A stretch of DNA of 64,000 nt from positions 8,416,705 through 8,480,704 of the forward strand of contig NZ_CM007717.1 in the NCBI RefSeq assembly GCF_002019855.1. The letters run 5' to 3'. The stretch comes from Streptomyces antibioticus. GTDB taxonomy: Bacteria; Actinomycetota; Actinomycetes; Streptomycetales; Streptomycetaceae. The position numbers were made by a program, and so were the translations under genes. The notes beneath the pieces were generated by a model, which worked only from the letters and a program-made list of their open reading frames with translations, did not search any database and had not been told where the DNA came from. Numbering within the stretch: position 1 is the stretch's first letter; the number at the start of each line of letters is the position of its first letter. This document shows, in pieces, positions 52,933-61,030 of this stretch.

Positions 52933-55900
52933 TCATCCGGTGATGCCGGTGTGGGTGAGGAGTTGTTGTTGGTGGGGGTGGAGGGTGCTCCATTGACTCC
53001 GTTGGGCGTTGGCCCAGTGCTGGAGGGCGCGGGGGAGGGTCTCGTTCCCGTTGATCGTGGTGCGGTATTGCTGCCAGGTGCGGTGCCAGGTGTAGGGCCA
53101 GGGTGGGTTCCACCACGGGTCCAGGCTGGTGAGGACGGTTGCAGTGGTGGGGGAGAGGGCGCCGGCGCGGGCTTTGCGGCGTTGCTGGCACAGCCATCTG
53201 CCGAGGGGGAAGCCGTCGTGTCGGGTGTGTTTGTCCGGGGTGAGGTGGCCGTGTCGGGCGGCGTAGGCGTGTGCGTGGTCGAGTCCGGGGCTGGCGGGGT
53301 AGGAGCGTGTGGCCGGGGCGGGGCGTTCGCCTACGGCAGCGTGGGGTGTGATGCCGAGGGCGGTCAGGAGGTCCTGCTGGCCTGGGTGGAGATGTTCCCA
53401 GGACTCCTGCTGGACACGGATCCAGCGGCAAAGGCCTCGGGGGAGGTTCGTGACCGGTGGGCCGTCGGCGCCTGTAGCTGCTGTGCGGAGTCGGTGGTAG
53501 GCCTGCTGCCATTGCAGGGGCCAGGGCGGGTTCCACCACGGATCGATCATGGTCAGGGCTTCGGCCCGGGTGGGGGAGAGGCGGCCCTGGCGGGCGCGTC
53601 GTCGTTGCCAGGCCAGCCACTTCCCCAGCGGGAACCCGTCGAGGACGGTGCTGGCGGGCGCGGCGATATGGCCGTATTCGGCGGCGTAGACGCGAGCTTG
53701 CGCGAGAGCGGTGTCCAGGAGACCGGGCTCGGCGCGGGGAGCCGGTGGTTGGGCGGCTCGGGCCATGTCGGCGGTGATGCCCATCTCGGTCAGCAGGCGG
53801 TGCTGTCCGGGGTGGAGTCTGCCGTAGCTGGTGCACTGGTGCCTCAGCCAGCCGGCCAGCTCTGTCTCGAGGTCCTCAATGCCGGTACCACCACTGCTGT
53901 CGGCTGCGGACGCGGACTCTGACCGCTTTCGTACGCGGCTCCAATTGCGTTGCCACTCCAAGGACCAGGTCGGGTTCCACCAGGGGTCGAGCGCTGCGAG
54001 GAGCGTGCTGACCGGCCATGTCCCGCCTGTACTGCGAAGCTGCTCCCGCGCCTGGCGGCGCTGTTCGCTCAGCCACCGGCCCAGCGCAAACCCCTCAAGG
54101 CAAGCCTTCTGGGGCGTGGCGAGGTGGCCGTGTGCGGCGGCGTACATGCGCGCGTGGGCCAGCCCGGGGCCCGTACCGCAGAGCCGGGCGATGATCTCGT
54201 GGGGGCGAGTGGCGGCGGTCTCGGCGGTGATGCCGATTTCCGCCAGCAGATGCTGCTGCTGCGGATGCAACTGCCGGTAGCCGGTGCACTGTACGGACAG
54301 CCACGTGGCCCAGCCGTCACTGCCGTCCGGCCAGCCCTCTTCTGCAGCCCCTTGGCGCCGGTCTTGGGCATGAGCGCGGATCCGGTGCCAGGTGCGCTGC
54401 CACGCCAGGGGCCACGGCGGGTTCCACCACACGTCGATCGCGTCGAGCACCTGAAGGTGCGCTGGTTCGTCCTGGCGGCGGGTGAGGCAACGCTGGGCAG
54501 CGAGCCACTTCCCGAGCAAAAACCCCTGGTACGAGACGTTCTTGGTGGCCAGGGCCAGGCATCCGTGTTCGGCGACGAAGACGCGCGCACAGGCAACAGC
54601 CTTATCGATGCCCGCTGTCCGGCTCGTTCGGCGCGGGCGTGCGCTACCGGCAACCTGGGCCGTGATGCCGATGTCGGCCAGCAGACGGCGCTGTTCGGGG
54701 TGGAGTGAGCCGTAGTCGGTGCACTGCAGGTACAGCCACTCCCCAGTCAGCACGTGGGTATCGGGGAAGCCGTCGGCGGCATTGAGGGGGCCGTGGCGCC
54801 TGACGTGGTCGCGGGCGCGGTAATAGGAGCGCTGCCACTTCACCGACCAGGGGATGTTCCACCACGGATCCACCTCCTTCAGGGCAGCGGCCTTTTCTTC
54901 AGGCAGGGCCAAGGCGTGGGCCTGCTGGTTGTGCACCCATTTCCCCAAGGAGAAGGAACCGACTCGCGTGTCGCGGCGAGTGGCGAGGTGGCCGTGCCGG
55001 GCGGCGTACGTGCGCGCGTGGGCCAGGCCGGCCGCGAAGGCCCCGTCGGCGTGCACGCTGTGGCCCCGCAGCCGCTTCTGAGCCGGCAGACCCTCTGGGC
55101 CCGCGGTCTGCCGACGCTGGTAGCCCGCGAGACCGTCGGCGAGAGGCCGGGGCCGGAGCGCCAAGGGGACCTGCCACAACCGCTGCTCGGCGTCTCCACT
55201 GCCGCCCCCCGTACGGATGCACAGGTACGTCCAGGCAAACAGCGGTCCGTGGGTGCAGGCGGCCAGACGCTCGGTGAGCCACGGGCGCCTCAAGCGATGG
55301 CCCAGCTCGCGGGGCACGCAGGGCACATCAGCCAACCGGTAGGGGAGGTGACCACCACCGTCGGCCGCGACACGGAGCCGCCAGGCCCGGCTGGCCAGAA
55401 GCGTGGCGAGGGCGACGGTCTCTGGGTAGGTGACCAGATCCCGCGCCAGGATCCGCCACCGCACCGGATCCTCGCCCTCGGGCATGGCCGCAACCAGCCG
55501 CATCGCCCACAGGCGCTCCTCGGGCCACTTCTGCGCCCACCACGAGGCGGTGACCGCCTCAGCAACCTCGAACGCCGGACCAGCGACGGGGGAGCGGCGC
55601 AGCAGCCTCCGGTGATCCTCCTGCGCCTGGACCACCTCCGGGCATCCGGCCAGCCCCACGACACGGCCCCCGCTGCCAGGCACGCTCATCAGCCAGCACC
55701 GGTGGCGTGAGCAGACCCGCTGGTGCGCCGCCAGGTACACCCGGGCTGGTGCCACGCGGCCGGTCCGCGCAGCCACACAGCCCGGGCACGCCGGACCCCA
55801 GGCGGCAACCGTCTCGACCCCCTTGTGGAGCCGCGCCGTCGGCCTCTCCTTTGAGGGGCCCAGCGGCTCCTCCCGCGTCCAGGCTGGCAACGCACGGTGT

Positions 55901-56148
55901 AAGCCCACCTGCGGCACACGACACAGCGCCGCGACCCGGTCCCGGGCCGCGGCGTTCAAGAACACCTCACTGTCGCCCTGCAAAGCCCCGGCGAGGCCCT
56001 GCTGGCCGGCCACTTCGGTAACCGACGACAGCAGACTCCGCACCGTCAGGCCGTACCTGTCCGCGATCCGCCCCAGGAACGACAGCGTCATCTCACCCTG
56101 CAAGGGAGCTACCCGAAAGGCACCCGCAGCCAGCAACAGCTTCCCCAC
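52933..56148 (-). CDS. TniQ-domain protein fused to five helicase-associated (HA) modules
   Basis: About 1071 residues. The N-terminal TniQ block RVAPLQGEMTLSFLGRIADR and zinc motif GPACPGCVAART with VCSRHRCWL match the TniQ at 48.6-50.0 kb. From about residue 375, five tandem modules of about 120-130 residues repeat: YAARHGHLA, GFPLGKWLxxQR, LDPWWNPPWxxxWQR, then LHPxQxxLLxxxGIT. The same HA repeats end the ttrA helicase, where they are thought to bind DNA. A telomere-recognising targeting subunit is the obvious hypothesis. Start uncertain (GTG 56148 or 56208). Confidence 0.88.
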   Translation of the reverse strand: MGKLLLAAGAFRVAPLQGEMTLSFLGRIADRYGLTVRSLLSSVTEVAGQQGLAGALQGDSEVFLNAAARDRVAALCRVPQVGLHRALPAWTREEPLGPSKERPTARLHKGVETVAAWGPACPGCVAARTGRVAPARVYLAAHQRVCSRHRCWLMSVPGSGGRVVGLAGCPEVVQAQEDHRRLLRRSPVAGPAFEVAEAVTASWWAQKWPEERLWAMRLVAAMPEGEDPVRWRILARDLVTYPETVALATLLASRAWRLRVAADGGGHLPYRLADVPCVPRELGHRLRRPWLTERLAACTHGPLFAWTYLCIRTGGGSGDAEQRLWQVPLALRPRPLADGLAGYQRRQTAGPEGLPAQKRLRGHSVHADGAFAAGLAHARTYAARHGHLATRRDTRVGSFSLGKWVHNQQAHALALPEEKAAALKEVDPWWNIPWSVKWQRSYYRARDHVRRHGPLNAADGFPDTHVLTGEWLYLQCTDYGSLHPEQRRLLADIGITAQVAGSARPRRTSRTAGIDKAVACARVFVAEHGCLALATKNVSYQGFLLGKWLAAQRCLTRRQDEPAHLQVLDAIDVWWNPPWPLAWQRTWHRIRAHAQDRRQGAAEEGWPDGSDGWATWLSVQCTGYRQLHPQQQHLLAEIGITAETAATRPHEIIARLCGTGPGLAHARMYAAAHGHLATPQKACLEGFALGRWLSEQRRQAREQLRSTGGTWPVSTLLAALDPWWNPTWSLEWQRNWSRVRKRSESASAADSSGGTGIEDLETELAGWLRHQCTSYGRLHPGQHRLLTEMGITADMARAAQPPAPRAEPGLLDTALAQARVYAAEYGHIAAPASTVLDGFPLGKWLAWQRRRARQGRLSPTRAEALTMIDPWWNPPWPLQWQQAYHRLRTAATGADGPPVTNLPRGLCRWIRVQQESWEHLHPGQQDLLTALGITPHAAVGERPAPATRSYPASPGLDHAHAYAARHGHLTPDKHTRHDGFPLGRWLCQQRRKARAGALSPTTATVLTSLDPWWNPPWPYTWHRTWQQYRTTINGNETLPRALQHWANAQRSQWSTLHPHQQQLLTHTGITG

Positions 56149-56305
56149 CCATCCCGTGGTGTGACAACTATCGTGCTTCGGCTCAGACGAGCTGTGACCG
56201 AGCGGCACAGTTGGCCAGTGTGGCCGACTGGAGCACTCACCGGTCCGCGACGAGATCAGCCGCCCCGGGCCGGCCTGTGTGCCTCACCCGAGGGCAGCCG
56301 AATAG

Positions 56306-56524
56306 TCAGCCGCGGACGTGGATGCAAATGCGCACGGTCCCTCCGATGGCTGCCGCCGCAGCGCCGATCCCGAGGACCGTACCGAGATAGCTGGCGTTGT
56401 CGGTGAGGGCGAGCACGATTACGGCCGCGACCGTGGCCAGGAGAGTCAGCGCGGTGATCCACTGCAGCGCCTTCTCCATGCGGCTCGAATGCGCCGGTGC
56501 TGAATCATGGTCGAGCGAAGTCAT
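56306..56524 (-). CDS. Small two-helix membrane protein (72 aa)
   Basis: MTSLDHDSAPAHSSRMEKAL, then two hydrophobic helices (WITALTLLATVAAVIVLAL, YLGTVLGIGAAAAAIGGTV) and a short tail. An AAGGAAA ribosome binding site precedes the ATG. Divergent from the AAA ATPase gene, with 162 bases between starts. It may be a partner of that ATPase, but nothing in the sequence shows it. Confidence 0.6.
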   Translation of the reverse strand: MTSLDHDSAPAHSSRMEKALQWITALTLLATVAAVIVLALTDNASYLGTVLGIGAAAAAIGGTVRICIHVRG

Positions 56525-56686
56525 TGTGGTTTTCCTTTGCGAGTCAACCGATGGCGGAGCTCAGCCTTGTCCGGCCGGGGCGGGCCGGGCCAGCAGTCCG
56601 GGTTGTCCGGCGGATGGGCCCGGACGGGGTTCCGGCACGGCAGCATGGTTCTGGCTGTTGATGCAGGCGGGGAGGAAGGCAAGGCG

Positions 56687-58087
56687 ATGAACGGGGCGGG
56701 AACGAAATGGGGGCCGTTGTCAGGACCGAGTGCCGCGCACAACGAAGTGGCCCAGCTGTTGCGGTCGTGGCTCGACCAGGCCGGCTGCACCGTGCCCGCC
56801 TTGATCGACCGGTTTACCCCGGAGCACTTCGGCGATGGTGCCCCGCCGCGACGCACTGCAACTTATGAGCGCCTCGCGGGCAGGGGCCTGACGTGGGAAT
56901 TCATCGAGGCCGTTGTGGATGTCACCACGGACAACGCCGCACTGCAGGAACGGCGTCTGGCCGAAGTCCGCGTCCCCTGGGACGCGGCCTGCCAGAGGGC
57001 GGTCTCTCACCGCGAACTGGTGGACAGCCCTCTGGCGCACCGGGCACTCGATCTCGCCGAGCAACTGCGCCAGGCAGAGCAGCGTGAGGCAGCGCTGCTG
57101 GCGGAGCGGGACCGCATGCGGCAGGTGGCACGGGCCCTGCTGATGATCTGCGAGCGGATCCGGCAACGCGTGGATGATCTGCGGCTGGCTCAGGCCCGGG
57201 GACAGCTGGCAGAGGGAGATTCGTCGGTGCTGGCATGGAAGCACCGGCTGCAGGAGAGCGAGTGGCAACAGGTCGTTGCCGAGATGGAGCGGGACCGTGC
57301 CCAGCGCATGCTGGTGGAGTGGTCGCAGTACGTCGCCGATCTCAGCCGTTTCCTGCTGCCAGGAGACCGCCCCGGCGAGCCGCAGCCGACCATCGCGAGG
57401 GCAAGTGCTCCGCCGACTCTCGATCTTCAGGATGGCGAGCTTGCCGACGTCGACCGCATGTTGGGCCTGACGGGGCAAGAGGTCGAGATTGCGGGAGAGG
57501 TCCTCGACGGCTTCTCCGACGAGTTCGCCCACCAGAACGGCACATGGGCGGGATTCCTGCAGTCGGTGCGGCTGGTCGGCGGGCAGCACGTTGGGCTGTC
57601 CTCCTTGCCGATCATCCGAAGCTTGCAAAAGGGGGTTTCGTTCCACTCCGGGATCACTGTCTTGGCGGGCCCGAACGGTTCGGGGAAGTCGGCTGTCCTG
57701 GAAGCACTGGCACTGCTGACACACTGCCGCTTCAGCAACGGCGGCCTGCCACATGGGCTTAGTTCACTCAGCCGTGTGATCGCCGAGGGGCTGGAGGCGC
57801 GGTGGTCCACCTCGCGGGAGCCGGAGAGCCGCCTGTTCGTGTCGTACCTGGGCACCTCGCCCGAGGGCTCGGATGCGCTCCTTGAAGGTATGGACGGGCC
57901 AAACCGGCTGTTTCTGCTCGATGAGCCAGAGGCTGGCCTGCACCCGGAGGCCAGTGCCCGGCAAGTGCAGTGGATGTACGAGCGGGTCGCGCAGGGCTGT
58001 CAGTTCGTAATTGCGACGCACAGCATGACCCTCGCGTCGCTATCGCGGGCCCGGATCATTCGTTTCCGCCCGGAGAGACCCCCATAG
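56687..58087 (+). CDS. AAA/ABC-type ATPase with N-terminal helical domain
   Basis: 466 residues. Residues 1-250 are helical (coiled coil around LAEQLRQAEQREAALLAERD). The ATPase domain has Walker A GPNGSGKSA (328-336), Walker B LFLLDEPEAGLHPEAS and H-loop FVIATHSM. This AAA_21-like architecture occurs in many retron, toxin-antitoxin and defence loci; no partner effector is obvious next door. ATG at 56687 after GGAGGAAGG. Likely accessory cargo of the telomeric element. Confidence 0.85.
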   Translation: MNGAGTKWGPLSGPSAAHNEVAQLLRSWLDQAGCTVPALIDRFTPEHFGDGAPPRRTATYERLAGRGLTWEFIEAVVDVTTDNAALQERRLAEVRVPWDAACQRAVSHRELVDSPLAHRALDLAEQLRQAEQREAALLAERDRMRQVARALLMICERIRQRVDDLRLAQARGQLAEGDSSVLAWKHRLQESEWQQVVAEMERDRAQRMLVEWSQYVADLSRFLLPGDRPGEPQPTIARASAPPTLDLQDGELADVDRMLGLTGQEVEIAGEVLDGFSDEFAHQNGTWAGFLQSVRLVGGQHVGLSSLPIIRSLQKGVSFHSGITVLAGPNGSGKSAVLEALALLTHCRFSNGGLPHGLSSLSRVIAEGLEARWSTSREPESRLFVSYLGTSPEGSDALLEGMDGPNRLFLLDEPEAGLHPEASARQVQWMYERVAQGCQFVIATHSMTLASLSRARIIRFRPERPP

Positions 58088-58303
58088 GCCGAGCTCGCCG
58101 CAACTGTCCCGGCGAGGCATCGGCAGCCGCTGCTCCGCACTCCGCCTACTGGCTCCAGCCGGTCTGCTGCGCCTCCAGCAAGGCGCCGATGCTGCGGGCG
58201 GCTCGCCGAGATGCCGTGCTCAGAACGGCTAGGTGAAGCACTTAAGTGGCCAAACAAGCGCTAAGTCACACGAGCAGGTCCGGGTTCCCGGTTGCTGCCG
58301 GGG

Positions 58304-58861
58304 TCAGTAGTCGAAGTCGAGGTAGTCGATGTCGTTGAGGGTGACGTCGGAGAGTCCCAGGGCGCGGGCTCCGCTGTCTTGGAAGTAGATGTCTTTGAGT
58401 CCTTCGGCGATGATCTGGTGCATCTGCTGGTCGCTGGCGCCTGTGTCACGGGCGTTGAACAGGCGTTGCGCGTAGGTGGGGGGCAGGTGGACGGTGAGCC
58501 GTCGGAAGCGTCCGTCGTCGGTGGTGCCGATGGGTGCGGTGTAGCCGAACCTGGCCCTCGTCTCCACCGTGATGCCCGTGGTGGTGGCGGCCTGCTTCCG
58601 GCGGCGTCTGCGTACCTGGGGCTGCCAACGCGCCCGTACGGCCGCGTCGATCCGTTCGGCGATCGCCTGGGGCGGGTGCTTGCGTTCGCCCTTGCGGTAG
58701 CGCTCCACCGACCGCTGGCTGACCCCGATCTCCTGGGCAACGGCTTTGGTCGTCCTGAGCTGCTTCATCAGGAAGTTGATGCGTGCCTGGAGGGTCTTGG
58801 GCGGCTGGCGGGTGAAGCCCTCCCGGTCGGCGCGTTCGATGGCGTCGTCGATCTCTCCCAC
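58304..58861 (-). CDS. tpg: Telomere terminal protein Tpg
   Basis: 185 residues, the full family length. Starts MGEIDDAIERADREGFTRQP, then the helix-turn-helix TKAVAQEIGVSQRSVERYRK, and the conserved block TGITVETRARFGYTAPIGTT followed by LTVHLPPTYAQRLF. Thr114 is in the position reported as the site covalently joined to the 5' DNA end in S. lividans Tpg. It primes end-patching of the 3' overhangs. Its start is 5 bases after the tap stop. Confidence 0.96.
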   Translation of the reverse strand: MGEIDDAIERADREGFTRQPPKTLQARINFLMKQLRTTKAVAQEIGVSQRSVERYRKGERKHPPQAIAERIDAAVRARWQPQVRRRRRKQAATTTGITVETRARFGYTAPIGTTDDGRFRRLTVHLPPTYAQRLFNARDTGASDQQMHQIIAEGLKDIYFQDSGARALGLSDVTLNDIDYLDFDY

Positions 58862-58866
58862 AGCGC

Positions 58867-60975
58867 CTACTCACCTTCGTCCAGGACGGCGTCGCCGCCT
58901 TTGATGTGGCGGGCCGGGTTGTAGCCCTGTTCCATCAGGTCGACCGCCCAGAGCATCGACTGGACGCCCTCCAGTTTCGCCAGGCCAGGTGTGGGGCCGA
59001 GGCGGAATCCGCCGGGCTGCGGCTTGCCGGACGCGGCATACGGCAGGAAGTCCAGCGGGCTCTCCCCTGGCGAGGGGTAGACGACGCAGTCGGAGAGGAC
59101 GGCGAGCGGGTACAGGCCCGTCATCGTGGCCATGTTGCGCAGTTTGCGGTGCATGTTGACCCGGGCCTTGGCAATGACGGCGGCGCGGATGTCGGGGCGC
59201 CAGGTTGGCCGCTGAAGGGCCGGCCACCGCTCGCCCTCCTTGTACTTCCTGCCCTGCGGGCGCTCGCGCAGCTTGCCGATACCGCCCTTGACGGTGGCCT
59301 TGATGGCGGCCAGCACGGCCGCCATCGCGGGGTCGACGTCCTTGTGCCGCTCCATCGCCGCCAGGAACTCGGCATCCGTCAGGTCCTTGGTGACGCCGAG
59401 GTCGGCGAGGGTGTCGACGTACGCGGTCTTGAGCTGATCGTGCCACGGGTCGAGGTAGGCGCCGGTCTCGCGGCGCAGGTATGCCTCCAGGGGCTGGACG
59501 TTGTAGCCGAGCTCCTGGGCGTAGGCGACGGTGTGCGTCTGGTACCAGGCAGGCCCGGCCGGCCGGGTGCCGTCCGGCGTGAACGGCGAGGGCAGGCGCG
59601 GGTCCACCTCGACGTGGGACAGATCGACCAGCCAGGAGCCGGGGATCTTCGGGTTGAACGTCGGGGTGTGGAAGTGGTCGGGGGCGGACAGGCCGACGAC
59701 CAGGCGAGCCGCGGCGGCGAGGAAGGCGGTGTTCAGGTCCAGGCCGACCGCGTACGGCAGCGTGCACTCCTCATCGTTGAGCAGGCTGACGTCGCGCACC
59801 CACTGGTACGCCTCCTCGTTCAGGAACCCGCCGCTCCAGCCGCTGTCGACGACGACGGGGTGTTCGGCGGTGGCCTCGGGCGGCGCCGGGTCCATCGGCT
59901 CCGTGCCCAGCGAGCCGGGGTTGTGGCCGGGCACCCAGTTCCCCGTCTGCGGGTCCTGCACCGCGCGCGTGGGCGGCCGCAGCGCCGTCATCAGCTCCAG
60001 CCCGGACACGGCCGTCGACCCTCGCGGGGTAATGACCCGCTGGGCATACACGCCGAGGACGCGGGCGATGTCGGCCGGCTCCATCTCCGAGACGCCGGGC
60101 CAGGACCGATCATCGAGGGCGTCCCAGGACAGGATCGCGAGCTGCACGCACTGCCGCTGGGTGCCGGTGGCTTTGCGGTAGATCCTTGCCCACGGCCCGA
60201 ACCCGCGCTGGGTGAGCCGCCATTTCGCTTTCCCCACCTGCTTGACCACCGGGTGATCCTCAGGCAGACGCAGCGAGCGGCGCTGCTCATGGCCTTCCAG
60301 GCGTTCGGGGAGTCCGAGCTTCACGGCGGCTGCGGCGGTGAGGACGATCAGGGGGTCGGAGTCTTTGCCGTAGCGGTTCAGTTTGGGCGCGCCGAGGCCG
60401 GACTCGTGCAGCGTCCACTCCACCAGCTCCGGCACGGTGGTCGCGGGGCAGTCGAGCACGATGCCGCCCGTGCCGTACGCGCAGCCGTCACCGTCCAGGA
60501 CCGCGAGGGGCCCGTGTGGGAAGCGCGGGTCGGCTGCGGGCTGCGCCGCCTTCTTCGTGGCCGGACGCCGCGATGACGCAGCGGGTCGGACGGCGGGGCG
60601 CGCCGGCGCCGCAGCCGCAACGGCGGGAGCCTGCGGGGCATCTGCCCTCTCCACCTTGGACGCACCCGCTTCGGTAGACGCCGCGGGCGCCGTGGCGGCA
60701 ACCGAGGCTGTCGGAGCTGCGCCAGGGGCGGGGTACTTCGCCGCCCACCCGTTCAGCAGCCGCTGGTATGCGTCCAGGCGCGGCGACTTCGGCTCGCTTC
60801 GGCCGTTCTCCCAGTTCTTCACTGACTGGGTCGTGGTCTTCAGCGCGGTGGCCAAGCGGGCCTGGGTGATGCCGGCGGCCTCACGAAGCCGGGCACGCTC
60901 CGCCGGAGGCGGCAGATGCGGCTCCTCGTTCAACAGAGCGTCGACGGACGCGAACAGCTCTTCCTCAGATGCCAT
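58867..60975 (-). CDS. tap: Telomere-associated protein Tap
   Basis: 702 residues, close to the family length. The N-terminal helix-turn-helix (AGITQARLATALKTTTQSVK, then NWENGRSEPKSPRL) is followed by an Ala/Pro linker and the large conserved Tap domain (GWSGGFLNEEAYQWVRDV, YVDTLADLGVTKDLTDAEFL, MHRKLRNMATMTGLYPLAVL). Tap binds palindromes II-III of the telomere 3' overhang and recruits Tpg. AT-rich upstream sequence (AAGTTTGTGGTTAAGT) probably holds the promoter. Linear replicons carry tap-tpg as an operon, as here. Confidence 0.95.
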   Translation of the reverse strand: MASEEELFASVDALLNEEPHLPPPAERARLREAAGITQARLATALKTTTQSVKNWENGRSEPKSPRLDAYQRLLNGWAAKYPAPGAAPTASVAATAPAASTEAGASKVERADAPQAPAVAAAAPARPAVRPAASSRRPATKKAAQPAADPRFPHGPLAVLDGDGCAYGTGGIVLDCPATTVPELVEWTLHESGLGAPKLNRYGKDSDPLIVLTAAAAVKLGLPERLEGHEQRRSLRLPEDHPVVKQVGKAKWRLTQRGFGPWARIYRKATGTQRQCVQLAILSWDALDDRSWPGVSEMEPADIARVLGVYAQRVITPRGSTAVSGLELMTALRPPTRAVQDPQTGNWVPGHNPGSLGTEPMDPAPPEATAEHPVVVDSGWSGGFLNEEAYQWVRDVSLLNDEECTLPYAVGLDLNTAFLAAAARLVVGLSAPDHFHTPTFNPKIPGSWLVDLSHVEVDPRLPSPFTPDGTRPAGPAWYQTHTVAYAQELGYNVQPLEAYLRRETGAYLDPWHDQLKTAYVDTLADLGVTKDLTDAEFLAAMERHKDVDPAMAAVLAAIKATVKGGIGKLRERPQGRKYKEGERWPALQRPTWRPDIRAAVIAKARVNMHRKLRNMATMTGLYPLAVLSDCVVYPSPGESPLDFLPYAASGKPQPGGFRLGPTPGLAKLEGVQSMLWAVDLMEQGYNPARHIKGGDAVLDEGE

Positions 60976-61030
60976 GACCCTGCACCCTCACTCCAGGCAA
61001 GCTTACTTAACCACAAACTTATCCCGTTTC

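Noticed and set aside
58239..58248. Palindrome CACTTAAGTG after tpg
   Set aside because: Short and without repeats elsewhere; could be chance, so not listed as a regulatory site.
58906..60576. 556-codon plus-strand frame opposite tap
   Set aside because: Antisense shadow of the well-recognised Tap protein.
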